From JAWPMT01 sp965242775 (GTDB lineage: Bacteria; Bacteroidota; Bacteroidia; Cytophagales; Cyclobacteriaceae): 64,000 bases of DNA. The DNA lies in assembly GCA_965242775.1 (NCBI GenBank), contig CBDETI010000024.1, forward strand, positions 124,001 through 188,000, in the 5' to 3' direction. The position numbers and the translations under genes are program-made. Of the stretch, positions 8,111 to 16,745 are shown in pieces. How positions within the stretch are numbered: position 1 is the first letter of the stretch; each line of letters starts with the position of its first letter. Below the pieces are notes generated by a model. That model was not told where the DNA came from. It did no database searches and saw nothing but the letters and a program-made list of their open reading frames with translations.

Positions 8111-9358
8111 CTAGTCATATCTTCTTTTGATAAACCATCTTTCGTTGATTGTGGCACCTATTACAATTTGAAAATAACTCTCCCTAATCAAATTGTTTTC
8201 GTTTGTCCCTCTCCAACCAAGCTTGAATGCTGAGTCAAATGTCGATACACCGCTGATTGGTAGGGAACCCCCAACGGAGATGGCAAAGTCATTGATCTCA
8301 CTGCCATTGACAATGTAAGGAGACTGCTGGTAGGTGATACCTGCACGATAGTTTATGCGTCTCCAGTAACTGCGAACATTCCTGAAATCCGGGGTAAATT
8401 CTGTGCCCAACCCAAGCTTGAGCCGTTGACGAAAAACCGTTGTGTTCGTTGAAAACTCTCCACCTGAATTGATCTCCAAATCCGCACCAACCAGCAGTTT
8501 GTTCAGATGCTGGTAGGATATTCCAAAACCCAATGTCTCAGGCAATTCAAAATCTGCCACCTGATCAACGTCGATATCTTGTGACTGAATAAGCTGGGCA
8601 TTAGCTCTTCTGGTAAAAATCTCATCCCTTGTCCCTGATAGTGTGGTTGATGGTCCATATATAACGCCAAGGTTAATCGCTTTGTCCTCGGCTAGGTTAT
8701 GCCGATAATAAGCTCCAAACAGAAAGGTGAAATCCTGGTAAGATACCTCATCGCTGTACACAATGGAAAAAGGTGTCTCGTCACCTTCAACAAAGGTCTC
8801 TGTCGAATTGCGAATGCTTCCGAATAGGTAAGAGGTCTTTACGCCTACTGCCAAATTATTCCTCAGCCTTATTCCATTGGCCCAGTCCAGACGGGTAATT
8901 CCACCTTCGCCGCTAAAATTATTTTGCGCGTTGACTCCAGCACCTACAATTTCCTGATTGTTGAAAAAGTCGTAATTCACCGTCGAATAGGGAAGCAAAG
9001 CCACGTTGGATGTCCACTTCGCCGGCATGATCGGAAAGGAGATATTCAAAAAGCGGAGGCCGCCGGTAGCATCTGAGCCGCTTGTATTGGAGCCATTGAA
9101 ACTTCTGATATCCGCTTGGAAACCTACTTCAAAAGTAGTGAGCGTATTGTTGACCAGGAATGCTGGGTTGACACTATTGATCTGCCAGTACGAGGGTGTA
9201 CCAATACCTATCTCTCCCATTCCTATGTGGTTGGGCATACCTTGAAAGACCAACTCACCCAGACCGTTATTACTATAGGGAGAAACTACAGTTTGTGACT
9301 TACCTGAAAAGATCACCACACAAACCAACGCCAAACCTAGGATGCTACTCCGCCACAT
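8111..9358 (-). CDS. Outer-membrane beta-barrel protein, unknown role
   Basis: The 415-residue protein has a signal peptide ending near SGKSQ and a series of amphipathic strands alternating with turns, ending in an aromatic-rich strand (FQIVIGATINERWF) typical of outer-membrane barrels. The N-terminal region (YSNNGLGELVFQGMPNHIGMG, shortened here) resembles FadL/long-chain-transport-like Bacteroidetes proteins that begin with a YSxxGxG motif. Its start overlaps coaX by 14 bases, so the two are co-transcribed. The ligand is unknown. Confidence 0.72.
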   Translation of the reverse strand: MWRSSILGLALVCVVIFSGKSQTVVSPYSNNGLGELVFQGMPNHIGMGEIGIGTPSYWQINSVNPAFLVNNTLTTFEVGFQADIRSFNGSNTSGSDATGGLRFLNISFPIMPAKWTSNVALLPYSTVNYDFFNNQEIVGAGVNAQNNFSGEGGITRLDWANGIRLRNNLAVGVKTSYLFGSIRNSTETFVEGDETPFSIVYSDEVSYQDFTFLFGAYYRHNLAEDKAINLGVIYGPSTTLSGTRDEIFTRRANAQLIQSQDIDVDQVADFELPETLGFGISYQHLNKLLVGADLEINSGGEFSTNTTVFRQRLKLGLGTEFTPDFRNVRSYWRRINYRAGITYQQSPYIVNGSEINDFAISVGGSLPISGVSTFDSAFKLGWRGTNENNLIRESYFQIVIGATINERWFIKRRYD

Positions 9359-10064
9359 TATGTTCCAATATCAGATTTAGTCCTTGAAGTACAATTTTTG
9401 GGCGGACAAAGATGGTCTCTTTTATAGAGGATTCAAAAGTAGAAGCATCTCCACCGGTCAAAATAACGGTCAATTCTTGTGAATCTTTCTTAAAATGACC
9501 GATAAATCCTTCTATTTCCATGACCAACCCCTGGAAGGCACCTGTTTTCATACATTCCGCGGTGGACTTGCCTGGCAGTCTGGAGGTCATCTCAGACCAG
9601 GTTGCGGACAAGTTTGGTAAACGCGCGGTGTAGTCATGCATCGCCGACAATCGCATGGAAAAGCCAGGAGAAATGGCCCCTCCTAGAAAGACGCCACCAC
9701 TAATGAAATCATAGTTGACACAAGTGCCCATGTCGATGAGTAAAACACGCTGCTCCGGAAACTCGGCCGCCGCCCCTACCGCCCCTGCAATTCGGTCAAG
9801 TCCCAGGGTAGCAGGCGTATCATAATCTATTTTTAATGGGATAGGTGTTTGCCTTGAAAACCTCAACGGTTCGATTGAAAAATGACTTAGTGATAGGTCC
9901 TGTGAGGCGACGGAGCTAACAATGGACGGAGCCGTCACTTTGAAATCATCAGGAAAACCATCCTGCACCAAGAAGCTATATTCTTCTGCAATCCGCCCAT
10001 GTTCAAAGCGAGCCCCCTTGATCCGGGTATTGCCAATATCGAATGCATAAGTGCTGTGCATCAT
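9345..10064 (-). CDS. coaX: Type III pantothenate kinase CoaX
   Basis: The 239-residue protein shows CoaX motifs: FDIGNTRIKG near the N terminus (ASKHA phosphate-1 loop), LGLDRIAGAVGA, LIDMGTCVNYD and GGAISPGFSMR, and a late LTGGDAS adenosine motif. CoaX phosphorylates pantothenate, the first step of coenzyme A synthesis. It starts the long envelope operon and faces the dehydrogenase gene across a 26-bp palindrome. The alternative start one codon later (second Met) cannot be excluded. Confidence 0.92.
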   Translation of the reverse strand: MMHSTYAFDIGNTRIKGARFEHGRIAEEYSFLVQDGFPDDFKVTAPSIVSSVASQDLSLSHFSIEPLRFSRQTPIPLKIDYDTPATLGLDRIAGAVGAAAEFPEQRVLLIDMGTCVNYDFISGGVFLGGAISPGFSMRLSAMHDYTARLPNLSATWSEMTSRLPGKSTAECMKTGAFQGLVMEIEGFIGHFKKDSQELTVILTGGDASTFESSIKETIFVRPKIVLQGLNLILEHNVAE

Positions 10065-10118
10065 TCTGCAATCAAAATTATCACTTCAGGAAAGGATGAC
10101 AATTAATTCGAATGAAAC

Positions 10119-10144
10119 CATATATTTGTCATGACAAATATATG
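10119..10144. promoter_or_regulatory. Perfect 26-bp palindrome between coaX and the dehydrogenase
   Basis: The arms CATATATTTGTCA and TGACAAATATATG are exact reverse complements with no spacer. Each arm carries TATATTTG, a perfect TAnnTTTG -7 element, one on each strand. The plus-strand element would start transcription only a few bases before the dehydrogenase ATG at 10142; the minus-strand one would give coaX a leader of about 60 bases. It could be a divergent promoter, an operator, or both. Confidence 0.5.
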
Positions 10145-11380
10145 GCGATGAAGGAGCTCCTTAGACAATTTGAAGAAAAAAGACCTGAGATAGTATTTGA
10201 GTGGCATGACCCACATACCGAGGCCAGGGGCTGGGTGGTGATTAATTCGCTACGAGGGGGAGCTGCTGGAGGCGGGACCCGCATGAGAATTGGTCTTGAC
10301 AAGAAGGAAGTAGAATCACTCGCCAAAACCATGGAGATTAAATTCACCGTGTCCGGCCCACCAATTGGAGGAGCTAAGTCCGGTATCAACTTTGATCCGC
10401 GTGATCCACGAAAGAACGAGGTACTTCAGCGATGGTTCAAGGCCGTTTCGCCGATCCTTAAAAATTATTACGGTACAGGCGGGGATCTGAATATCGATGA
10501 GGTTCAGGAAGTGATACCGATCACAGAGTCTTTCGGTTTGTGGCATCCCCAGGAGGGTATAGTCAACGGACACCACGAGCCGTCAAAACCGGAAAAAATC
10601 CACATGATCGGGCGATTGAGACAAGGGGTTTCCAAGGTACTGGAAGACCAAAACTATGTGCCCACTTCAGATAAAAGGTACACAGTCTCTGACATGATCA
10701 CCGGATTCGGCGTAGCAGAAAGCGTCAGGCACTTTTATGAGCTTTGGGGCGGTGACATCACCAGCAAGAGGGCCATTATACAAGGATGGGGTAATGTCGG
10801 AGCAACCGCAGCTGCTTATCTAAGCAAATATGGCGTCAAAATTGTAGGCATTATCGACAGAGCTGGCGGCCTCATTTCCACCGAGGGCAAGGGACTTGAT
10901 GATATCAAAAAGCTTTTCTACGATCGCCAGGGAAACACATTGGTTGCTGACGACCTCATCTCTTTCGAAGAATGCAATGAAAAAGTATGGTCGGTTGGTG
11001 CTGAGATCTTTGTGCCTGCAGCCGCCAGTCGCCTGGTGAGTGCGGAGCAGGTTCAGCAGCTTCTGGATAATCAACTGGAGGTGGTAGCTTGTGGCGCTAA
11101 TGTGCCATTTAAGGATCCCCAAATCTTCTATGGGCCCATCGCGGAAAAAGTTGATCAATCGGTAGCGTTGATACCTGATTTTGTAGCCAACTGCGGCATG
11201 GCCCGAACTTTTGCTTATCTGATGGATCAGAAAAGTACCCAGCGAATTACCGACGAAGATATTTTTACCGATATATCTAATACGATCAGGCAAGCGCTGC
11301 AGGATATAAACGATCGCAATAGCAATACCACACGACTCGCCGAGACCGCATTTGAAATCGCATTAAAGCAACTTATTTAG
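10142..11380 (+). CDS. Glu/Leu/Phe/Val family amino acid dehydrogenase
   Basis: The protein has the dimerisation and catalytic region SLRGGAAGGGTRMR, the catalytic lysine motif GPPIGGAKSGINFDP, the substrate lysine region TGGDLNIDE and a Rossmann motif IQGWGNVGATAA for NAD(P). It should oxidatively deaminate glutamate or a branched-chain amino acid. Bacteroidetes relatives start at MKELL; I chose ATG 10142 (MAMKELL, 412 residues) rather than ATG 10112 because the ten extra codons lie within a perfect palindrome that looks regulatory. The exact substrate is not decided by sequence. Confidence 0.85.
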   Translation: MAMKELLRQFEEKRPEIVFEWHDPHTEARGWVVINSLRGGAAGGGTRMRIGLDKKEVESLAKTMEIKFTVSGPPIGGAKSGINFDPRDPRKNEVLQRWFKAVSPILKNYYGTGGDLNIDEVQEVIPITESFGLWHPQEGIVNGHHEPSKPEKIHMIGRLRQGVSKVLEDQNYVPTSDKRYTVSDMITGFGVAESVRHFYELWGGDITSKRAIIQGWGNVGATAAAYLSKYGVKIVGIIDRAGGLISTEGKGLDDIKKLFYDRQGNTLVADDLISFEECNEKVWSVGAEIFVPAAASRLVSAEQVQQLLDNQLEVVACGANVPFKDPQIFYGPIAEKVDQSVALIPDFVANCGMARTFAYLMDQKSTQRITDEDIFTDISNTIRQALQDINDRNSNTTRLAETAFEIALKQLI

Positions 11381-11414
11381 TTTCTTATTTGCTTTTCATG
11401 ATTTGAATTGCAAT

Positions 11415-11452
11415 TTTAGTGAGGCGGATACCCGCACGAAAATCACTAAATG
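11415..11452 (+). promoter_or_regulatory. Nested leader hairpin that pairs up to the antiporter start codon
   Basis: TTTAGTGA (11415-11422) pairs exactly with TCACTAAA (11443-11450); inside it GCGG (11424-11427) pairs with CCGC (11432-11435). The last A of the right arm is the A of the ATG start codon at 11450. Such a fold could hide the translation start of the antiporter gene. Confidence 0.4.
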
Positions 11453-12934
11453 AAAAGTACCCTTCGCCTTGCTCTATTGCTAATAGTCATGCTAGGAATA
11501 TTTATTCCGGCAAGCGCCATTTCAGAGACTGATCTGGCTGTGGAGCATACGGAGATTGTGGCGTCCGTGGACAGCACACAAGAAAGTGGGGGAGAAGGTG
11601 ATCACGCAGGGCCAGCAAGCTGGAGTGTCATCCCTTTTGTGGTGTTGCTTCTGATGATTGCCACCGGCCCGCTCTTTTACGAGCATTTTTGGCACAAAAA
11701 CTATCCGCTAGTGGCCGTCGCATTGGCGGTAATAGTGGTGCTCTACTATTTATTCGGCTTACATAATACTCATAGCCCCATACATGCATTAGCGGAATAT
11801 GTGCAGTTTATAGCCTTGCTATCCGGATTATATATAGCCTCTGGTGGCATCATGATCATTGTCGATAAAAAGGCAGCTCCAGGCACGAATCTGGCGATTT
11901 TGGCGATTGGAGCAGTTATTGCCAACATTATTGGCACGACCGGAGCATCAATGTTGTTGATCCGTCCATTTATTCGATTGAATAAAAATCGGATCAAGGC
12001 TTATCACATCATTTTCTTTATTTTCTTGGTAAGCAATATTGGTGGCTGCCTGACACCCATTGGCGATCCACCATTATTTCTTGGGTTTCTGAAGGGGATT
12101 CCATTCTTCTGGACGCTTACCAACAATTTGATGGCCTGGGCATTTGCTGTGGTTGTCTTGCTTGCGCTGTTTTACTTTTTTGACGTTCGCAACAAAAGTG
12201 ACTACAGCTTCGGTGAAGATACTACGGAGCCTACCAACGAGGTAGGATTCAGAGGAACCCGAAACTTCCTGTGGTTAGCAGTAGTTGTTGGGGCAGTATT
12301 CCTCGATCCAAACGTTTTTGAGTGGGTACCAGGCATTGAGTATGATGGGGTCAAGTTTTCCTTCGTTCGAGAAATAATCATGCTGTCCTGTGCTTACTTC
12401 TCCTACAAGCTCGCAGACAAGCAAGCACTCAATGGCAATGACTTCAGCTTTGAACCGATCAGGGAAGTGGCGTTCATTTTCATTGGGATTTTTGGTACGA
12501 TGATGCCTGCCCTTGAGCTGGTCAGCAATTATGCGCAATCTCCTGAGGGCTCAGCATTGATCTCCCATAATACTCTCTACTGGGGGACCGGCTTCCTCTC
12601 AGGCTTTCTTGACAATGCGCCCACCTATATAAATTTTCTGACTGCAGCAATGGCATCGAAAGGAGCCAGCATTACATCACTCTCGGACGTTATCGCCTAT
12701 GCTGAGGGTGGCTTTCCTAATTCGATTCTAAATCTAAGAGCCATTTCGGTGGCAGCGGTATTTTTTGGTGCCATGACTTACATCGGCAATGGCCCCAATT
12801 TCATGGTAAAATCGATTGCTGAGCAGGTGGGTATCAAAATGCCCTCTTTCTTTGGCTACATTATACGTTTCTCTATTCCTATCCTGCTGCCAATCTTTCT
12901 AATTGTCTGGCTGATTTTCTTCGCCTTTCAATAG
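11450..12934 (+). CDS. NhaD-like sodium/proton antiporter (CitMHS_2/ion transporter superfamily)
   Basis: The 494-residue protein starts with a signal-like hydrophobic segment and a charged loop, then about twelve membrane helices. The segment GTTGASMLLIRPFIRLN followed by NIGGCLTPIGDPPLFLGF is the family signature of NhaD/ArsB-like ion transporters, and GNGPNFMVKSIAEQ is the matching half near the C terminus. It is expected to exchange Na+ (or Li+) for protons at the inner membrane, fitting a saline habitat. It has its own structured leader and ends 3 bases from the convergent aspartate kinase stop. Confidence 0.82.
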   Translation: MKSTLRLALLLIVMLGIFIPASAISETDLAVEHTEIVASVDSTQESGGEGDHAGPASWSVIPFVVLLLMIATGPLFYEHFWHKNYPLVAVALAVIVVLYYLFGLHNTHSPIHALAEYVQFIALLSGLYIASGGIMIIVDKKAAPGTNLAILAIGAVIANIIGTTGASMLLIRPFIRLNKNRIKAYHIIFFIFLVSNIGGCLTPIGDPPLFLGFLKGIPFFWTLTNNLMAWAFAVVVLLALFYFFDVRNKSDYSFGEDTTEPTNEVGFRGTRNFLWLAVVVGAVFLDPNVFEWVPGIEYDGVKFSFVREIIMLSCAYFSYKLADKQALNGNDFSFEPIREVAFIFIGIFGTMMPALELVSNYAQSPEGSALISHNTLYWGTGFLSGFLDNAPTYINFLTAAMASKGASITSLSDVIAYAEGGFPNSILNLRAISVAAVFFGAMTYIGNGPNFMVKSIAEQVGIKMPSFFGYIIRFSIPILLPIFLIVWLIFFAFQ

Positions 12935-12937
12935 TCA

Positions 12938-14257
12938 CTAAAAGTCGAACAATTGCTCGTTCAACGCCTGTAGGGCCTCTTGTTTGTACTGGGTCTCGAC
13001 CAATAGGGAGATGTTGTTTCTACTTCCTCCGTAGGAGATCATCCGCAATGGGATATCATTGAGGGCTCCAAGAATCCGGGATCCCATTCCTTTGTTTTCA
13101 GCCACCATATCTCCCACAATACAAATAATCGTCTGGTCCAGGTCAACTTCAACCTTTCCAAAGGGAGTTATCTCCTCGTGTATTTCCCTGAGGTGAGTTT
13201 GGTCATCGATAGTAAGCGAAATAGCCACCTCCGAAGTTGTTATCATGTCAATAGGCGTACGATACTTCTCAAAAACCTCGAATACTTTTCTCAAAAAACC
13301 GTAAGCCATGATCATTCTGGATGACTTAACCTTAACCGCTGTAATACCGCTTTTCGCGGCAATTGCCTTTACACCTGAAGGATCCGTCTCGGTGCTAATG
13401 AGTGTACCAGAGGCTTCTGGCTGCATGGTATTCTTGATCCTGACCGGAACATCATGAAAATGCGCTGGAATAATGCAATGCGGATGCAAAATCTTCGCGC
13501 CGAAATAGGCCAGCTCACTGGCTTCTTCAAACGACAGCTTCGAAATGGGACGAGTTTTTTCAACAATCCGTGGGTCGTTGTTGTGCATCCCATCGATATC
13601 TGTCCAGATCTGTACCTCCTCTGCTCCTAATGCGGCACCAATCAGCGTAGCGGAATAGTCACTGCCGCCCCTTTTCAAGTTGTCCGTACCACCGTTGGCA
13701 TTTCTACAGGCAAAGCCCTGCGTGATGAATAAGTCCTGCCCAGGATGGTTGCCAAGAACAGCCTCCAATCGTGACCGAATGATGGGTACATCCGGGTCAC
13801 CCGCTTCGTTGAGGTACATAAAATCCATGGCCGCCAAAAGCTCGTTGGACACCCGAATAGACTGGAGATACAAGGAAAATAACCTGGTGGAAATGAGCTC
13901 CCCCATCACGACTATGATCTTTTCAATCTGCTCATAGTAGGGTTGTGAAACAAGTCTTCGGATTTCCTCAAAGTGGTTGTCGACACACGCCGAGCCCGCC
14001 TTGCGATGCTCAGTGCTTGCAAAGAGCTCCTCAATAATTTGATCGTACGAGCGCCTTAGTTTGTCGATGTTTTCACCAACTTCCACATTGTGCCCGTGCT
14101 TGAAAAGGTCCGTTATTGCCACCAGAGCATTGGTTGTTCCGGACACTGCCGAAAGCACTACGATCTTCTTCGTGGGTACGGAAGTGACGATCCGGGCCAC
14201 TTCTTTCATTCTTTTCGCGGAGCCGACGCTGGTTCCGCCAAATTTCATTACCAGCAT
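12938..14257 (-). CDS. lysC: Aspartate kinase (monofunctional)
   Basis: The protein begins MLVMKFGGTSVGSAKRM with the phosphate-binding KFGGTSVG motif, contains FITQGFACRNANG and GRGGSDYSA-like residues (KRGGSDYSATLIGAAL), and ends with two ACT domains (about residues 295-439) for feedback control. It phosphorylates aspartate in the lysine, threonine and methionine pathway. The frame is open further upstream to a TTG at 14299, but that would run into ribH, so the ATG at 14257 (439 residues) is preferred; the gap to ribH is then 31 bases. No homoserine dehydrogenase domain is fused. Confidence 0.92.
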   Translation of the reverse strand: MLVMKFGGTSVGSAKRMKEVARIVTSVPTKKIVVLSAVSGTTNALVAITDLFKHGHNVEVGENIDKLRRSYDQIIEELFASTEHRKAGSACVDNHFEEIRRLVSQPYYEQIEKIIVVMGELISTRLFSLYLQSIRVSNELLAAMDFMYLNEAGDPDVPIIRSRLEAVLGNHPGQDLFITQGFACRNANGGTDNLKRGGSDYSATLIGAALGAEEVQIWTDIDGMHNNDPRIVEKTRPISKLSFEEASELAYFGAKILHPHCIIPAHFHDVPVRIKNTMQPEASGTLISTETDPSGVKAIAAKSGITAVKVKSSRMIMAYGFLRKVFEVFEKYRTPIDMITTSEVAISLTIDDQTHLREIHEEITPFGKVEVDLDQTIICIVGDMVAENKGMGSRILGALNDIPLRMISYGGSRNNISLLVETQYKQEALQALNEQLFDF

Positions 14258-14288
14258 TGCTTTAGGGTAGGTTAGGTGGCGAGATGAA

Positions 14289-14765
14289 TCAGATAGCAAG
14301 CATTTTTATGGCAGTAATGGCGGCTTCATCGCCCTTGTTGCCGTGTTTGCCCCCAGCTCGATCCAGTGCCTGCTTTCTATTATTGGGTGTGAGCACACCA
14401 AAAATTACAGGTTTGTCATATTTCAATCCCACGTTGGTAATCCCATTGGCTACGGCATCACAAATAAAATCAAAGTGCTTGGTCTCACCCTGAATCACGC
14501 AACCGAGACAAATCACTGCATCGATATCATCTCTTTTCGCCATTTTCTGCGCGCCTAAGCTCAATTCAAAACTACCGGGCACATCGATTCGCACGATGTT
14601 TTCCTTAGACACCTCATGCGAGATCAAGGTTTGAACCGCACCTGCATAGAGCGCTTCGGTAATATCCGTATTCCATTCGGACACGACAATGGCAAATTGC
14701 TTGTCGCTGACATTACTCACTCCTCTTTGGGAAAAGTCACTTAGGTTTTTTTCGGTACTTGCCAT
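14289..14765 (-). CDS. ribH: 6,7-dimethyl-8-ribityllumazine synthase
   Basis: The 158-residue protein has the RibH motifs: FAIVVSEWN, the GSFELSLGAQKMA segment and CLGCVIQGETKHFDFICDA, followed by NGITNVGL. It condenses 5-amino-6-ribitylaminouracil with dihydroxybutanone phosphate, the penultimate step of riboflavin synthesis. The start is ATG 14765 (MASTEKNL); a longer frame to 14792 would begin inside the loop of the upstream gene's terminator and is rejected. It probably shares a transcript with the aspartate kinase gene. Confidence 0.93.
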   Translation of the reverse strand: MASTEKNLSDFSQRGVSNVSDKQFAIVVSEWNTDITEALYAGAVQTLISHEVSKENIVRIDVPGSFELSLGAQKMAKRDDIDAVICLGCVIQGETKHFDFICDAVANGITNVGLKYDKPVIFGVLTPNNRKQALDRAGGKHGNKGDEAAITAIKMLAI

Positions 14766-14769
14766 AAAC

Positions 14770-14800
14770 AAAAAAAGGATAAAGCCTCTCAACTTTATCC
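14770..14800 (-). terminator. Rho-independent terminator after the TPR (YfgM-like) gene
   Basis: On the minus strand GGATAAAG (14800-14793) and CTTTATCC (14784-14777) form an 8-bp stem with an 8-base loop, followed by seven T. It lies 26 bases beyond the stop of the upstream TPR gene and ends just before ribH, so ribH needs its own promoter or read-through. Confidence 0.8.
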
Positions 14801-14826
14801 CTTGATATTTTAGTTAAAAAGTTGAT

Positions 14827-15531
14827 CTAATTCAATGACAGGCCCTTCAACCTGGCGGCCTGTTTCTTTGCCTCCTGCTCTAACCTCGAACCCGCAAAGT
14901 CGGAAATTATTTTATCGTATGCTGCGGCCGCTGCAGGAAGCTTTCCCTGCTCCTCGAGGGAAATAGCTAATTTCTTAAGATAAACAGGTGTGAATTCCTT
15001 GTTGGGTTTGTAGTCACTGGCTTTCTCATAATACTCAGAAGCGTCCCCAAATTGATCCAGCTCCATGTAAGCGTCCCCAATGAGCGAATAAGCTCGTGCC
15101 TGAAGTAAATAGTCGTCGCTTACAAAATCTTCCAAGTTTCGCACGGCACTTTCGAAATCCCCTAGTTTCAGATAACAAGTCCCAGCGTAAAAGCTGGCAA
15201 TGTTGGCTGCCTTCGTTCCGGAGTACTCGTCCATGATATCCAGAAATCCGTAATTGTTGCCATCTCCATTCAATGCAGCTCCTAAACTATCTGACTCAAA
15301 ATAGTAAATGGCCTGAAACATCTCTTGCTGCGCTTCTTCATTCATGCTGCGCTGTTGAAATCTGAAAAAGGTAGTACCTCCTACAATCAAGATTACCACC
15401 GTCAGCACACCGTAAAGGATGTTCTGATTCTTCTTCTTGTTGAAGAATTCTTCTGCCCTGCCGGCCAGTGCGTCGGGGTTTTCCAGCAGGTCAATTCCTT
15501 GATTCTCCTCTTTCTTCTTGGTCTTCGCCAT
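14827..15531 (-). CDS. Membrane-anchored TPR protein (YfgM-like)
   Basis: The protein (234 residues from the ATG at 15531, MAKTKKKEE) has a charged cytoplasmic start, one membrane helix (ILYGVLTVVILIVGGTTFF) at about residues 36-54 and a TPR region with repeated ARAYSLIGDAYMELDQFGDA-type helices to the C terminus. This layout is that of YfgM/ancillary SecYEG-associated proteins, which help hand over secreted proteins; in Bacteroidetes the role is inferred. The open frame continues upstream to 15669, but those codons lie in the end of pdhA and are not likely used. Confidence 0.82.
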   Translation of the reverse strand: MAKTKKKEENQGIDLLENPDALAGRAEEFFNKKKNQNILYGVLTVVILIVGGTTFFRFQQRSMNEEAQQEMFQAIYYFESDSLGAALNGDGNNYGFLDIMDEYSGTKAANIASFYAGTCYLKLGDFESAVRNLEDFVSDDYLLQARAYSLIGDAYMELDQFGDASEYYEKASDYKPNKEFTPVYLKKLAISLEEQGKLPAAAAAYDKIISDFAGSRLEQEAKKQAARLKGLSLN

Positions 15532-15583
15532 TATACCATCCAAATTTTGCGGACGCAAAGATAAGATATTCTGAAATAATAAG

Positions 15584-16612
15584 TTAGTCTGTGATGTATG
15601 GATAATTGTCATCCATGTAGACGTCCTTGTAGGCTTCGTCTGGAGAAGGGAAAGCCGAGTTCTCAGCAAATGTTACGGATTGCGCGACTCGCTCCTTAAT
15701 CTGTTTATCCAATTCCTTTAATTCTTCTTCCTTGGCATACTTTTTCTTGAGTAGCACTTGTTTTACCTGCTCCAACGGATCCTGATTCTTGTACTCTTCG
15801 ACTTCCTCCTTGGTTCGGTACTTGGCAGGATCCGACATGGAATGCCCTTTATATCTATAAGTGCGAAATTCCAGCAAGGTGGGTCCATTGCCTTTTCGGG
15901 CCCTATCGGCGGCCTCACTTACCGCGAGATGGACATCCTCGACACTCATACCATTCACCGCTTTTGATGGCATTTGATAGGCGTCGGCCAGGCGATACAG
16001 CTCGGTAACATTGGAAGTTCTGTTAACTGATGTGCCCATGGCATAGCCATTGTTTTCAATCACAAAAATCGTGGGCATTTTTAACGTCATGGCCATATTC
16101 AGTGCTTCATGAAAAGCTCCCTGTCTGACGGCTCCATCACCCATGTAACAGATACACACATTGCCAGTACCCTTGTATGCCTCTGCAAAGCCGAGTCCGG
16201 CACCTAGCGGTATTTGACCTCCGACGATACCGTGCCCACCAGCAAAACCTCTTTCCTTATCAAACATGTGCATTGAGCCTCCTTTTCCTTTGGAAACTCC
16301 GGTTTCTTTGCCATAAAGCTCCGCCATTATGTGATCGGGATTGGTCCCCAGCGCCAATGGATGAGCATGATCGCGATAGGCGGTAATATACTTGTCACCT
16401 TCTTTTAAAGCGGAAACCGATCCCGCGGCGCAAGCCTCCTGACCAATGTAAAGGTGACAAAAGCCTCTTATCTTCTGCTGGCCATACAATTGGCCCGCCT
16501 TTTCCTCGAAGCGACGCATAAGGAGCATCGATTCATACCACCATTTATACTGATCCTTAGAAAATTCCTTTTTACTTGATTTGGCAGCGCCTGCCTTAGT
16601 CTTCGTGGCCAT
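15584..16612 (-). CDS. pdhA: Pyruvate dehydrogenase E1 component, alpha subunit
   Basis: The 342-residue protein has the thiamine diphosphate motif GDGAVRQGAFHEALNMA ending in NN (IENNGYAMGT), the active-site loop RTYRYKGHSMSDP with its phosphorylation-loop-like serine, and YITAYRDHAHPLALG. With the beta subunit (not in the window) it decarboxylates pyruvate and feeds acetyl-CoA formation. The N terminus has about 15 extra lysine/alanine-rich residues. Its end lies 52 bases before the TPR gene. Confidence 0.93.
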   Translation of the reverse strand: MATKTKAGAAKSSKKEFSKDQYKWWYESMLLMRRFEEKAGQLYGQQKIRGFCHLYIGQEACAAGSVSALKEGDKYITAYRDHAHPLALGTNPDHIMAELYGKETGVSKGKGGSMHMFDKERGFAGGHGIVGGQIPLGAGLGFAEAYKGTGNVCICYMGDGAVRQGAFHEALNMAMTLKMPTIFVIENNGYAMGTSVNRTSNVTELYRLADAYQMPSKAVNGMSVEDVHLAVSEAADRARKGNGPTLLEFRTYRYKGHSMSDPAKYRTKEEVEEYKNQDPLEQVKQVLLKKKYAKEEELKELDKQIKERVAQSVTFAENSAFPSPDEAYKDVYMDDNYPYITD

Positions 16613-16745
16613 ATTTCCGCGATTAAATTTCTGCTTGAGTATCGTCTGAAAAGACCCTGCGAAAATAGCTTAATTTGCAGGTCTCGCAAAATTGCCTCCT
16701 CTGGCCAAACAAATGTACTGAGAGGAAAATGCTATCGACGACCTC

